Shown here piece after piece: positions 37,207 through 46,586 of a DNA stretch of 51,924 bases (positions are counted from its first letter, which is position 1; each line of letters opens with the position of its first letter). The stretch is from NCBI GenBank assembly GCA_006844705.1, contig SPJS01000108.1:1-51924 (forward strand), given 5' to 3'. Made by a program: the position numbers and the translations under genes. Source of the DNA: Methylococcaceae bacterium (GTDB lineage: Bacteria; Pseudomonadota; Gammaproteobacteria; Methylococcales; Methylomonadaceae). Under the pieces are notes generated by a model, which made no database searches, had not been told where the DNA came from, and worked only from the letters and a program-made list of their open reading frames with translations.

Positions 37207-40200
37207 CAGCTTTCCGCCATTACCATTGCTTCTTCAATATCGACTGCAACCATACGAGACACGCCAGGTTCTTTCATTGTCACACCCGCCAGTTGACGGG
37301 CAATTTCCATGGTTACTTTATTATGTGAAATATACAGGAACTGAACACGGGTTGACATATCCTCTACCATTTGCGAAAAGCGCACAACGTTGGCATCATC
37401 CAACGGCGCATCCACCTCATCAAGCAGACAGAATGGGGCCGGATTGAGTTCAAAAATTGAAAACACCAGTGCCACGGCAGTCAATGCCTTTTCTCCACCT
37501 GACAATAGATGAATCGAACTGTTCCGCTTGCCGGGAGGACGGGCAATAATATTGACGCCGGTTTCCAGCAAATCCTGTTCGGTTAATTCCAGATAAGCAT
37601 GTCCTCCGCCAAACAAGCGGGGAAACTTCTCCTGTAATCCGTTGTTGATTTTATCAAAGGTTGCCTTGAACCGCTGTCGGCTTTCCTTATCAATCTTGTC
37701 GATCGCCTGTTCCAGCGTATTCAGCGCATCCATCAAATCATCATGCTGACCAGTTAAAAAATCCAGTCGTTTTGCCTGTGACTGATATTCTTCAATCGCG
37801 GTCAGATTTATCGTGCCCAATTGTTCAATCTGCCCGCCCAACCGGTCGACCTTTCGCTTCCAGCCTTCTTCGTTTGCTTCCGGCGATAACTGTTGCAAAA
37901 TGGCTTCAGCATCCGCTTCAATTTCCTGCAACTGCTCAGACAGGGTCTGCTGCCTGACTCGGCTGTCCTGTTGCTGAAAGCGGATTTTATCCAGCTTTTC
38001 TTTTTGACGTTCCATGTACCGCTGACTTTGCATATGTTGTTCAGACAACAGCGAAATACTTGATTCGCTTTCCTTTTGAATGTCGCGTTCGACCGCCAGT
38101 TTTTGTTCCAGCGTGTCTTTTGCCTGCTGCTGATCCTGTAACCGATGCTTTTCGCCTTCCATCGGCGATAATGTGCTGTCACGCTTTAATTCAAGCTCAG
38201 CCAGCCGCTCTGTTGTTTGTTGTAATTGCACGCGCATGCGTTCAATCTGTCTTTCCGTATGTTGCCGCGTCGTCGTAATCGTCTGAATTTGTGCTTCAAA
38301 TCCGTGCACTTGCCGAACAGCTTCATTATGTTCCTGTTCAATTGACTGTAGCTGCTGTTGCAATTCGTGTTGACGGCTTTCAAGTTCCTGACGCGTCTGT
38401 TCAAACTCATGCAATTGTTGCTCGGCTGTATCACGCAGGGTTTCTGCTTCCAGCCCCGCTTCGGCGCATTCCGATAATTCTTCCTGAATCTCATCCTGCT
38501 CCAGCGTTAATTGTTGCATGCGCGCCTGTTGCTGATCATGACGCACGGACTGTGCACTTAATTCCGCATGTTTTACGGAAAGCTCTCGTGCCAGCGTTTT
38601 ATCCCTTTGCTGACTGTTTTCACGTTCTGTTTCTGCTGTTTTCAGTCGGCTTTCCGCCAGCTCAAGCTGTGCTTCCAATTGATCAATCTCAAGCAACACA
38701 TCCTGCTTGCGTTGTTTTAAATGGCGCAGTTCTTTCTCACGCTGCAACACGCCCGCCTTGGCATCATCTCCGGCCGCATGCAGCAACCAGTTTTTTCCAA
38801 GCCGAGTACCATCGCGCAGAATGACACTGTGATGATCCTGTAATTGCGGCAGAAGATTTCTGCCTTCCGCCAAAGTATCCGCACAAAAAATCCCCGACAA
38901 CAACGATGACAAATTCCATTTGCACTTGATTTTGCAGTGTAATTCATTCTCTGATGACACATTGCTTTGCTGATCAGTTTCCAGCAACATGACAGAGTGT
39001 TCAGGTAATTCATCCAGCTCGGAAACCAGTGTCTGGATATTGTCTACACAGATAGCTTCAAAATAATGCCCCATCAACTGCTCAACTGCCGTTTCCCACC
39101 CCTCTTCAACCTGCAGAAATTCACCCAGACGCGGATTTTCGAGTAAATCATGCTGCTGCAACCAGGGCTCTGAGGTTTTGTTATCCCTGCCCATCGCATG
39201 TTGTTGCAATAATTCCAGTGAGGAAATCTTGCCTGACAGACCGTGCAATGAAGCTTTTTTATCATGCAAGACAGTCTGAGTTTGCTTTACCTGTTGCCGA
39301 TATTCACCAGACTGTTGCAATAAAGTATCAAGCTGTAACTGCAGATCTTCATGCTCAACGTCAAGGGTCGCCACCGTTTCCTGCAAAATTTCCACATCTT
39401 CATGCAACCGGCTCTGGCTTAATTCAGCATGTTCCTGCGCTAGTTTTTCATAACGTGTCTGCAATTGTTTTTGACGGTTATCAAGCTGATGCATGGTGGC
39501 ACGCTGCACTTCCACTTGTTCACGTTGTGAGGCATTCTCATTCAGATAACGTTCCCAGGCTTGCTGCCATTGTTGACGTTCCTGCTGAAAATGTTCGCGA
39601 GATTGTTGTTTTTCTGCCGCCATTTCACGCGCACTTTCCAGGCCTTCCTGAGTCTCCAACAAGGACTGTTCAAGCTGTTCTAGCTGTTGTTGATCCTGAA
39701 ACAGCGATTGTTCGGACTGAACCTGTTGAGTTTGCAGTCGTTTTATTTCAGTCAGCGTATCCGCATGGGTCTGTTCATTGTGTTTGATCGCCTGCTGCAA
39801 ACGACTGATTTCAGACACCACTTCATAGTAATCGACCTGACATTTATTCAGCTTTTCCTGTTGTGTCTTCTGGTCTTCACGTTTATCGGCGATGCCCTTT
39901 TCAAGCTCGCGGTTCAGTACAAACAGACGATTATGCTCTTCAGCCACCGACTGCAATTGCTGTTCAAGCTGAGTAACACTTTGCCGGTGATTGTTCCAGC
40001 GCATCGCCAGCAGCTCCTGCTTATACTGACGTTCCTGTTGTTTTAATTCTGTGTACTGCTCGGCCTTGTCGGCCTGCTTTTTTAAATGATTCAGCTGGTT
40101 TTCAACTTCTTCTCGCAAATCATCCAGCCGTTCAAGATTCTCTCGGGTATGGCGCATGCGGGTTTCAGTTTCATGGCGACGTTCCTTGTATTTGGAAATA

Positions 40201-40706
40201 CCTGCGGCTTCTTCAATATGCACACGCAATTCATCCGGTTTGGACTCAACCATGCGCGAAATTGTACCCTGTTCAATAATGGCATAACTGCGCGAACCCA
40301 GACCAGTGCCCAGAAACAGGTCGGTGATATCCCTGCGGCGACACCGCGTACCATTCAAGTGATAGACAGAGTGTTCATCCCGGTTGACCTGACGCTTCAA
40401 CGAGATTGAATTGTATTTGGCGTATTCTCCACCGGCTTTGCCTTCCGCATTATCAAACATAAGTTCGACAGAAGCCGCACTGACCGGTTTGCGCGATGAA
40501 GAACCGTTAAAAATGACATCAGCCATGCTACCGCCACGCAAATGCTTGGCCGAACTTTCCCCCATCACCCAGCGCACAGCATCAATGATATTGGATTTAC
40601 CACAGCCATTCGGCCCGACAATCGCGGTCAGGTTGCCGTTGACGGGAATTGTTGTCGGATCAACAAAAGATTTAAAGCCTGAAAGTTTGATTTTTTCCAG
40701 CTTCAT
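37206..40706 (-). CDS. smc: Chromosome segregation ATPase SMC
   Basis: Condensin core subunit. The 1166 residues show an N-terminal ATPase half (Walker A GPNGCGKSNIIDAVRW), very long Gln/Glu-rich coiled coils (~170-500 and ~660-1000), a central hinge (~510-660) and a C-terminal half with the ABC signature LLSGGEKALTAVAL and Walker B CLLDEVDAPLDD. The presence of SMC rather than MukB places the host outside the enterobacterial/Vibrio group. Partner genes scpA and scpB are not in the window. It is divergent from queF and coupled to zipA. Confidence 0.97.
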   Translation of the reverse strand: MKLEKIKLSGFKSFVDPTTIPVNGNLTAIVGPNGCGKSNIIDAVRWVMGESSAKHLRGGSMADVIFNGSSSRKPVSAASVELMFDNAEGKAGGEYAKYNSISLKRQVNRDEHSVYHLNGTRCRRRDITDLFLGTGLGSRSYAIIEQGTISRMVESKPDELRVHIEEAAGISKYKERRHETETRMRHTRENLERLDDLREEVENQLNHLKKQADKAEQYTELKQQERQYKQELLAMRWNNHRQSVTQLEQQLQSVAEEHNRLFVLNRELEKGIADKREDQKTQQEKLNKCQVDYYEVVSEISRLQQAIKHNEQTHADTLTEIKRLQTQQVQSEQSLFQDQQQLEQLEQSLLETQEGLESAREMAAEKQQSREHFQQERQQWQQAWERYLNENASQREQVEVQRATMHQLDNRQKQLQTRYEKLAQEHAELSQSRLHEDVEILQETVATLDVEHEDLQLQLDTLLQQSGEYRQQVKQTQTVLHDKKASLHGLSGKISSLELLQQHAMGRDNKTSEPWLQQHDLLENPRLGEFLQVEEGWETAVEQLMGHYFEAICVDNIQTLVSELDELPEHSVMLLETDQQSNVSSENELHCKIKCKWNLSSLLSGIFCADTLAEGRNLLPQLQDHHSVILRDGTRLGKNWLLHAAGDDAKAGVLQREKELRHLKQRKQDVLLEIDQLEAQLELAESRLKTAETERENSQQRDKTLARELSVKHAELSAQSVRHDQQQARMQQLTLEQDEIQEELSECAEAGLEAETLRDTAEQQLHEFEQTRQELESRQHELQQQLQSIEQEHNEAVRQVHGFEAQIQTITTTRQHTERQIERMRVQLQQTTERLAELELKRDSTLSPMEGEKHRLQDQQQAKDTLEQKLAVERDIQKESESSISLLSEQHMQSQRYMERQKEKLDKIRFQQQDSRVRQQTLSEQLQEIEADAEAILQQLSPEANEEGWKRKVDRLGGQIEQLGTINLTAIEEYQSQAKRLDFLTGQHDDLMDALNTLEQAIDKIDKESRQRFKATFDKINNGLQEKFPRLFGGGHAYLELTEQDLLETGVNIIARPPGKRNSSIHLLSGGEKALTAVALVFSIFELNPAPFCLLDEVDAPLDDANVVRFSQMVEDMSTRVQFLYISHNKVTMEIARQLAGVTMKEPGVSRMVAVDIEEAMVMAES

Positions 40707-40791
40707 AACTGGTAGAATATCTCGCCATATAGATAAACTGGCTATTATTACATGAGTTTCATCTTGTTTATTTAATTTTTATTTCCAATTC

Positions 40792-41181
40792 ATGACAACA
40801 GAACCAAGCAAACATCTGGACACCTTTGACAACCCAAACCCGGGGCGTGATTACACCATCAGCATTGAAATCCCCGAATTTACCTGTTTGTGTCCAAAGA
40901 CCGGTCAACCCGACTTCGCCACGATTATTCTGGACTATGTACCGAATAAACAGTGCGTGGAATTAAAATCTCTCAAACTCTATATCTGGTCTTTTCGTGA
41001 TCAGGGCGCATTTCATGAAGCTGTCACCAATGAAATTCTGGACGACCTGGTGACCGCAACCCAACCCAATTACATGCGGGTGCGCTCAGAATTTAATGTA
41101 CGTGGTGGCATCTACACCCATGTAGTTGCTGAACACCGCAACCCTGACTGGACGCCTCCTGCCCCGGTTGTTCTTCCCTGA
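40792..41181 (+). CDS. queF: NADPH-dependent 7-cyano-7-deazaguanine reductase (short form)
   Basis: Reduces preQ0 to preQ1 in queuosine synthesis. The 129 residues are the unimodular type. The active-site Cys is C34 in [16 protein letters not shown], followed by the proton donor Asp (D41). The QueF motif [22 protein letters not shown] carries the NADPH/substrate residues. It is divergent from smc across an 85-base spacer. A 9-bp hairpin lies between it and psd. No other queuosine gene is nearby. Confidence 0.95.
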   Translation: MTTEPSKHLDTFDNPNPGRDYTISIEIPEFTCLCPKTGQPDFATIILDYVPNKQCVELKSLKLYIWSFRDQGAFHEAVTNEILDDLVTATQPNYMRVRSEFNVRGGIYTHVVAEHRNPDWTPPAPVVLP

Positions 41182-41197
41182 TTCAACAAGGCTGGTT

Positions 41198-41218
41198 GGT
41201 CAGAACCCTGTTCTGGCC
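41198..41218 (+). repeat. 9-bp hairpin between queF and psd
   Basis: GGTCAGAAC-CCT-GTTCTGGCC forms a 9-bp stem with one G-U pair. No T-run follows, so it may be a processing or partial termination site. It lies 16 bases after queF and 23 bases before psd. Confidence 0.45.
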
Positions 41219-41241
41219 ACCTCACATCTCTGGTTTACGCA

Positions 41242-42099
41242 ATGAATTTTTCTTATCTGATTAAAGTTTTTCCGCAATACATACTGCCCCACCACTTTCT
41301 ATCATCCTGCATGGCATGGTTGACGCATCATCCCAACACAACCTGGCGGACATTATTTATTACGTTCATCATCCGCATGTACGGTGTCAACATGCAGGAA
41401 GCCAAACAAAAAAATATTGACGCATTTGACAACTTTAATGCCTTTTTCACGCGCGAACTTGAAGATTCAGCACGCCCTTTAAACACTGAAAGCAACAGCC
41501 TTGTCAGTCCGGCTGACGGTGTTATCAGCCAGATCGGTGACATTAAAGACGGTCTGATTTTTCAGGCCAAAGGCAAGGATTATTCTGCGCAAACCCTGCT
41601 GGGTGGAGACGCCGAACTGGCGGCTAAATTCAACGCTGGAAAATTCGCTACCATTTACCTGTCGCCAAAAGATTATCACCGCCTGCATATGCCGATCACA
41701 GGTACTTTGAAGCAAATGATTCATGTCCCCGGTAAATTATTCAGTGTTAACCAAACGACTTGCGAATATGTTCCGGAACTGTTTGCCCGCAATGAACGCG
41801 TCGTGTGTCTTTTTGATACCGAAGCAGGCAGTATGGCGCTGGTGCTGGTGGGTGCCATTTTTGTCAACAGCATTGAAACTGTATGGCATGGCGTTGTCAC
41901 CCCGCCCACACAAAAGTCAGTCAAACAATGGGCCTATACTGATCAGAACATCACTATCAAAAAAGGGAGTGAGATGGGACGTTTTAACATGGGGTCAACC
42001 ATTATTGTGTTGTTCAGTAAAGACAGAATTAATTGGGAATCAAATGTAACTGAAGCGTCTGCTGTTCACCTGCGCGAGAAAATTGGTCACATGAGTTGA
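41242..42099 (+). CDS. psd: Phosphatidylserine decarboxylase proenzyme
   Basis: Makes phosphatidylethanolamine from phosphatidylserine at the inner membrane. The 285 residues match. The N-terminal part includes FNAFFTRELEDSARPL and SPADGVISQIG. The self-cleavage site is MGST near residues 250-253 (the usual motif is LGST), so S252 would become the pyruvoyl group. YLSPKDYHRLHMPITG is also diagnostic. The stop codon overlaps the TTG start of the diguanylate cyclase gene, so the two are coupled. Confidence 0.95.
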   Translation: MNFSYLIKVFPQYILPHHFLSSCMAWLTHHPNTTWRTLFITFIIRMYGVNMQEAKQKNIDAFDNFNAFFTRELEDSARPLNTESNSLVSPADGVISQIGDIKDGLIFQAKGKDYSAQTLLGGDAELAAKFNAGKFATIYLSPKDYHRLHMPITGTLKQMIHVPGKLFSVNQTTCEYVPELFARNERVVCLFDTEAGSMALVLVGAIFVNSIETVWHGVVTPPTQKSVKQWAYTDQNITIKKGSEMGRFNMGSTIIVLFSKDRINWESNVTEASAVHLREKIGHMS

Positions 42100-42863
42100 C
42101 CCTGCGACAAGCGATAGCAAAATTTGGACGCATAGGTACGGTTACCCTGATCACCGCGGCCTCTGTTTTTCTGTCCGTGGTGATTTGCATGACCTTTTAT
42201 AGTATTTTTAACATACCCTGGAATGTTGAAAACTTTACGATCGCCATCGTTGCACCGCTATTAATCGCTCCAACAGTATGCTGGTATGCTATTGGGTTAT
42301 TAATTGAGCTGCATCATATGGAAGAAAAAATGCGGCATCTTGCAACGTATGACAGCTTAACCAAGGTGCTAAACCGCGGGGCATTCATTGCTCAAACTGA
42401 ACAGTTAATAAAGCTGGCCAGTCGATCCAGTTTACCCGTCTCGCTGCTTTACCTTGATATTGATAATTTCAAGTTGATCAACGACACATATGGTCATAAT
42501 GCTGGAGACGAAATACTAAAAACGCTTGGAACCTTGTTAAATTCGTGTAAAAGAAACAGTGATATTGCTGCCCGGTTTGGAGGTGAGGAATTCATTTTAT
42601 TGCTTCCTGCAACGGATCACGAAGGCGCTGTTCAATTTGCTCAAAAGCTTCAACAGGACATATGTTCAACTAAAGTTTTAATACACTGCTCTGAAATTAA
42701 TTTCACAGTCAGTATTGGATTGGTTAGCTGTTCTTTAACACACAAAATCGATTTTGAAACCTTTTATAAGCATGCTGATCGCGCGCTATATCAAGCAAAA
42801 GCACGAGGAAAAAATTGCTTTGAGTTAGTTGTTCTGGAAAATAGTACCTACGTTGAGCTTTAG
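42096..42863 (+). CDS. Membrane diguanylate cyclase (GGDEF)
   Basis: A 255-residue protein with two N-terminal TM helices (~15-38 and ~46-70) and a GGDEF domain (~85-250). The signature is GGEEF (RFGGEEFILLL), an active variant. DSLTKVLNRGAF and LYLDIDNFKLINDTYGHNAGDEIL are also present. The RxxD site is absent: KRNSDIAARFGGEEF has no Arg at the required place, so product inhibition may be missing. It has a TTG start overlapping the psd TGA. Coupling to psd hints that lipid synthesis and c-di-GMP output are expressed together. Confidence 0.9.
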   Translation: MTLRQAIAKFGRIGTVTLITAASVFLSVVICMTFYSIFNIPWNVENFTIAIVAPLLIAPTVCWYAIGLLIELHHMEEKMRHLATYDSLTKVLNRGAFIAQTEQLIKLASRSSLPVSLLYLDIDNFKLINDTYGHNAGDEILKTLGTLLNSCKRNSDIAARFGGEEFILLLPATDHEGAVQFAQKLQQDICSTKVLIHCSEINFTVSIGLVSCSLTHKIDFETFYKHADRALYQAKARGKNCFELVVLENSTYVEL

Positions 42864-43024
42864 ATTCAATTTTCTCAGCTCATTTTTAAAATGTCATTTT
42901 TCCTAATTTTTGTTTCGCATATAAAAACAAACAAACCACAAATTGTCTATTGTTTCTCTTTTAATTGCTAACTAACATTTGAATAACTCATTTTGCAATT
43001 CTCGATAAGAGAAGGAGACCAACG

Positions 43025-43912
43025 ATGGCTTTCCAGCGGTTCAGTGATATTTCAGTATCAGAACGAATATTAAACAGTTTTTTTCTGATGAGTATTGCGA
43101 TTGGATATTTCTTCTCATTGGGTCAGATTTACTTTGTGCATCATGGCCGCGATGGCGAACCCGGCCTTTCGATTGACGATATTGCCATTGCCTATCACGG
43201 CAGCCCGGATCAGACGCGATTGGCAGCGGCGATTAAAGGGCCGATGGCGGGAAACCTTAAAAACCCGTCCGATGCTGAAGTGATATTAAACTGGATAGAC
43301 AGTGGCGGTAAAAAGGCCATTTACCAAAAAAAGGTTGAACCCATTTTGCAGCGTGACTGCATTATGTGTCACTCTCCTGATAGCGGCATGAATCTTCCGC
43401 CACTCACCAATTATGAAAATGTGGTGAAATTGACCACGGCTGACCACGGGCCGTCTGTTCCCTCGCTAGTCAGAGTGTCTCATATTCATTTATTCGGCAT
43501 TTCATTTATCTTGTTGTTTGTCGGCAAAATATTTTTGCTATGTGACATACCGATCTGGCTCAAGCGGGTCACCGTGGGCATTCCCTTTCTGAGTATGTTG
43601 CTGGATATTTTTGCCTGGTATTTGACTCGGCAGACCCCAGGGTTCGCCTATCTGCTGGTGATTAGCGGCGCGATGATGGGGTTGTCCTTAAATTATCAAA
43701 TCTGCTTAAGTCTGATTCAAATGTGGATGCCACCTGATGATTACAAATCTTTATGGCGAAACATGAAGGTCGGCAGTGCGAAAACAGGATCAACCATATA
43801 CACTTTTTCAAAAAAGTATTCGCCGATCGTCTGGCAAAACAGCATTTTAATGATGAAATTCCTGCAAACTCAGGCGATCAAGGTCATGTCAGGACGAACT
43901 CCCCGGGATTGA
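43025..43912 (+). CDS. Membrane-anchored protein with one c-type heme motif
   Basis: A 295-residue protein with an AAGGAG ribosome site. A TM helix (ILNSFFLMSIAIGYFFSLGQIYFV) leads to a ~100-residue periplasmic part with one CxxCH heme site (RDCIMCHSPDSGMNLPPL). Then come TM helices around ISFILLFVGKIFLLC, RVTVGIPFLSMLLDIFAWYL and FAYLLVISGAMMGLSLNYQIC, and a charged C-terminal tail. The MCHSPDSGMNLPPL sequence, with Met nearby, suggests c-type heme. I do not recognise the family by name. It lies alone, converging with a lipoprotein gene. It may be an electron carrier or redox sensor. Confidence 0.65.
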   Translation: MAFQRFSDISVSERILNSFFLMSIAIGYFFSLGQIYFVHHGRDGEPGLSIDDIAIAYHGSPDQTRLAAAIKGPMAGNLKNPSDAEVILNWIDSGGKKAIYQKKVEPILQRDCIMCHSPDSGMNLPPLTNYENVVKLTTADHGPSVPSLVRVSHIHLFGISFILLFVGKIFLLCDIPIWLKRVTVGIPFLSMLLDIFAWYLTRQTPGFAYLLVISGAMMGLSLNYQICLSLIQMWMPPDDYKSLWRNMKVGSAKTGSTIYTFSKKYSPIVWQNSILMMKFLQTQAIKVMSGRTPRD

Positions 43913-44269
43913 TTACTGAAAATTTTGCAATAGCTGCTCAACAGCAATTACGCGGGTTTCACAATCAGCAATACTGTTCTGCACGCGTTTTTTAAATAAT
44001 ACACTGATGGTTTGCCCGCGCGCTTCTTTTTCGCTGTATTCATTTAGCAAACGGCAGCTGTCATGCATGTTCAACTCAGCCTTAAGCAAGGCTTCATCAT
44101 CTTCAAGGTCTGCTGCAGCCATCATGATCAGACTGGTGGCTGAATTCTGGCGACGAAATACATCTTCAGCATAGCTCGAAAAATCACTGCGGTTTATCAG
44201 CGGGCTTATCTGGCTACAGGCCGTATACACCACTGAAAATGCTACAACAAACACTATTTTATATCTCAT
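43913..44269 (-). CDS. Small predicted lipoprotein
   Basis: A 118-residue protein with a signal sequence (MRYKIVFVVAFSVVYTAC) and Cys at position 18, lipoprotein-like though the box VYTAC is not ideal. The mature part is helical with three further Cys. I chose ATG 44269 over an upstream start at 44377, which would overlap the BASS gene by 65 bases and put 36 non-signal residues first. It is the last gene of the minus-strand run that begins with the sigma-54 activator at 48042. Function is unknown. Confidence 0.6.
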   Translation of the reverse strand: MRYKIVFVVAFSVVYTACSQISPLINRSDFSSYAEDVFRRQNSATSLIMMAAADLEDDEALLKAELNMHDSCRLLNEYSEKEARGQTISVLFKKRVQNSIADCETRVIAVEQLLQNFQ

Positions 44270-44312
44270 GCTTTCGTTTGGATAGTGTATACGATTAAGT
44301 GTGGCCTGAATT

Positions 44313-45251
44313 TCAGGATGCAACATCGCCATGATTTTTGAAAAGCCTCCGATCCTGCTGTTGCCAGACAAATGCAAGCAAACTTCCAGACAGATTATGC
44401 CAGATGCTGAATACCGCCCCGGGCAATGCCGCCAGTGCCGAAAAATGCTTCACTGCAAGAGCAACGCTTAATCCGGAGTTCTGCATACCGACTTCAATGG
44501 CTATAGTGCGGGCAATAACCTTGTCATAGTGCAAGCCGCGCATGATGAAGTAAGCACACCCCAACCCGGCTCCATTATGCAGAATGACAGCTGTAACCAC
44601 CCCACTGGCCATTGTTTGAAGATTTTCCTGATTAATTCCAATGATAATTGCGATAATCAAAATAATAGCCACACTTGAAAGAGAAGGAAAAATGTCTTTG
44701 ATAGGGCTGAGACGGGCAGAAAATAAACTGTTGATCAAGGTACCCAGCAACACTGGAGCCAGTACGATACTGGCAATGCTTTGCAGCATTTTAATAACCG
44801 GCACGTCAACAGTGGTCTGTAAATACAGCCAGGTCAGCAGTGGCATAAACAGTAAAGATAACAAGGTAGACAGCATCGTCATCAAAATGGACAATGCGAC
44901 ATTGCCTCCTGCCAGATAGCAGATTACGTTAGATGCTGTCCCACCGGCACTGGCACCGACCAGAATCATCCCCAACATCAGTTCTGCGGGTAATTGCAAC
45001 GCCAGAGCAATGGCCCACGCCAGAAACGGCATCAGTGCATATTGCAAAAAAACGCCAATAAAAATTATCAACGGCTTGTTCAACACATCGACAAAATTTT
45101 GCCAGCGTAGCGTCAACCCCATGCAAAACATGACCACGGACAATAACGGAATGATCGCGGCTTTAGCCTCAGCAAATGATGCAGGACATAAATATGCGAT
45201 AACAGAAAACAATAACGCCCACAATGGAAACAGGCGGGTAACAACATTCAT
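44313..45251 (-). CDS. BASS-family (bile acid:sodium symporter) transporter
   Basis: A 312-residue membrane protein with about nine or ten TM helices. Family signs are FCMGLTLRWQNFVDVLNKP, LMLGMILVGASAGGTASNVICYLAGGNVALS and IAIEVGMQNSGLSVALAVKHF, the crossed-helix and sodium-binding motifs of the BASS superfamily. The substrate is not readable; members carry bile acids, pantoate, pyruvate or other anions. The upstream methyltransferase gene ends ten bases before this ATG; a GTG at 45260 is an alternative start. Confidence 0.88.
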   Translation of the reverse strand: MNVVTRLFPLWALLFSVIAYLCPASFAEAKAAIIPLLSVVMFCMGLTLRWQNFVDVLNKPLIIFIGVFLQYALMPFLAWAIALALQLPAELMLGMILVGASAGGTASNVICYLAGGNVALSILMTMLSTLLSLLFMPLLTWLYLQTTVDVPVIKMLQSIASIVLAPVLLGTLINSLFSARLSPIKDIFPSLSSVAIILIIAIIIGINQENLQTMASGVVTAVILHNGAGLGCAYFIMRGLHYDKVIARTIAIEVGMQNSGLSVALAVKHFSALAALPGAVFSIWHNLSGSLLAFVWQQQDRRLFKNHGDVAS

Positions 45252-45260
45252 AAACAACAC

Positions 45261-46181
45261 TTATTTTTGTGCCGTGGTAATACAGTATTCGGCTAGGTTT
45301 TCAGCAAAAAACTGATGCTGATATAATCCGACATAATAATTTGCAGTCTGCGCTTTGGAGCGCAGCCCAAGCCATTGACTGAATTTCTGTACCGGATACA
45401 GACGCTTGGCTACCTGCAACATATAATCAGATGAAGGCAACGTTTGCGCGGTAATATCATGCACATTGATATCGTTAAACCCGGCCTGGGTCAGGTATCC
45501 GGTAAATTCCTCTCGCGTGCACAAATTAGGCACTGCCCAGCCATTAAGACAAGCCACAACAGCCGCCCATTGATGTTCATTAAATTCACGCTGCAATAAA
45601 AAGCCATCGCACACCACAAGTCGCCCTCCCGGACGCAACACACGATAGGCTTCCTTGATCAGGGCTGACTTGTCCAGCGCATGGCATGAACTTTCCAGTG
45701 CCCACACGACATCAAAACTGTTGTCATCAAACGGTGTCGCACAGAAATCCGCCACTTCAAATTTGACCTTATCTTTTACTCCGTGCCGTGCGGCATGTTT
45801 GTACGCATATTCAGCCTGCTTGGCGCTAATTGTAATGCCGGTGACCCGGTTTGCATGTTCCCGCGCCATCCAGATACTGCTGCCACCTATGCCACAACCG
45901 GCATCAAGCACATGTTCATCAGAGTTAATACCTGCCTTTTCATACAATTGCTGATTTTTATTTAACAATGCCTGATGATGTTGATATTTCTCGGGCTTGT
46001 CCCAATAACCGTAATGTAAAGCCAGATTATCCCGATTACACCAGGCGGTCAGATAATCCCGATAACAGTCGTCATAATGTTTGACGGCATCTTCCTGCAA
46101 TTCTTCCGCACTCAGCTGTGCATCGTTGCGTAAGGTCTGATCGCGATAATCCTGATTCGGCTCAATTCGGTAGGTTTTCAT
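45261..46181 (-). CDS. SAM-dependent small-molecule methyltransferase
   Basis: A 306-residue class I methyltransferase. The Rossmann motif I is VLDAGCGIGGSSIWMA, motif II/post-I lies around VTGITISAKQAEYA, and an Asp pair and FDVVWALESSCH follow. The C-terminal extension contains YMLQVAKRLYPVQKFSQWLGL. The N-terminal segment (VKHYDDCYRDYLTAW, LHYGYWDKPEKYQHH) and overall pattern resemble gamma-tocopherol/sterol-type methyltransferases that act on lipids or small amphipaths. No membrane segment is evident. It lies between an unknown small gene and the BASS transporter, so a shared substrate is possible. Confidence 0.82.
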   Translation of the reverse strand: MKTYRIEPNQDYRDQTLRNDAQLSAEELQEDAVKHYDDCYRDYLTAWCNRDNLALHYGYWDKPEKYQHHQALLNKNQQLYEKAGINSDEHVLDAGCGIGGSSIWMAREHANRVTGITISAKQAEYAYKHAARHGVKDKVKFEVADFCATPFDDNSFDVVWALESSCHALDKSALIKEAYRVLRPGGRLVVCDGFLLQREFNEHQWAAVVACLNGWAVPNLCTREEFTGYLTQAGFNDINVHDITAQTLPSSDYMLQVAKRLYPVQKFSQWLGLRSKAQTANYYVGLYQHQFFAENLAEYCITTAQK

Positions 46182-46187
46182 AATTCT

Positions 46188-46586
46188 CTAGTCAACAGTT
46201 GACCGACCATTATAATCGAGATCGGCAATCCGTTTAAAATCAGGTAAGCGCGATTCCTGAATCTTTAATCTCGCGACCATTTGCTTCAATGGTAATTGAT
46301 ACATTTCTGCCCTGCTCATCCCGAAGCGAATTTTAAAAAGGCTGTCCCGCTTACTTGGTGGGAATTTTTCCAGCACCTGCGCCAGATGATCATCAATCAC
46401 ACGTTTAACTTCAGCTAACAACGCTTGCTCTGAGCGTGATAAATTACCTGGTTCAGGTGTAACAGATGTTGACTCAATGTGCACTGCCCTGTTTTTCTTC
46501 AACATCGCCTGCAAACGCTGGCTCTTGCCTTCGCTGAGCAAGTTGATACTGATTTCGCTTACATTGGGGGATTGTTTATTCATCAT
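46188..46586 (-). CDS. Unknown small protein in the sigma-54 locus
   Basis: A 132-residue soluble, basic protein with no signal or TM segment. It has a Ser/Lys-rich N-terminus (SEGKSQRLQAMLKKNRAVH) and a helical C-terminal half (LAEVKRVIDDHLAQVLEKFPPSKRDSLFKIRFGMSRAEMYQLPLKQMVARLKI). I do not recognise it. Its start overlaps the stop of the sigma-54 activator gene by 11 bases, so the two are translationally coupled and it may modulate that activator, as PspA modulates PspF. This is a guess from the layout. Confidence 0.6.
   Translation of the reverse strand: MMNKQSPNVSEISINLLSEGKSQRLQAMLKKNRAVHIESTSVTPEPGNLSRSEQALLAEVKRVIDDHLAQVLEKFPPSKRDSLFKIRFGMSRAEMYQLPLKQMVARLKIQESRLPDFKRIADLDYNGRSTVD

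Noticed and set aside
38291..38824. 177-codon frame antisense to smc
   Set aside because: Same reason: biased smc codon use leaves the opposite strand open.
39218..39787. 189-codon frame antisense to smc
   Set aside because: It is the shadow of the coiled-coil repeats of smc on the other strand; its composition is not protein-like.
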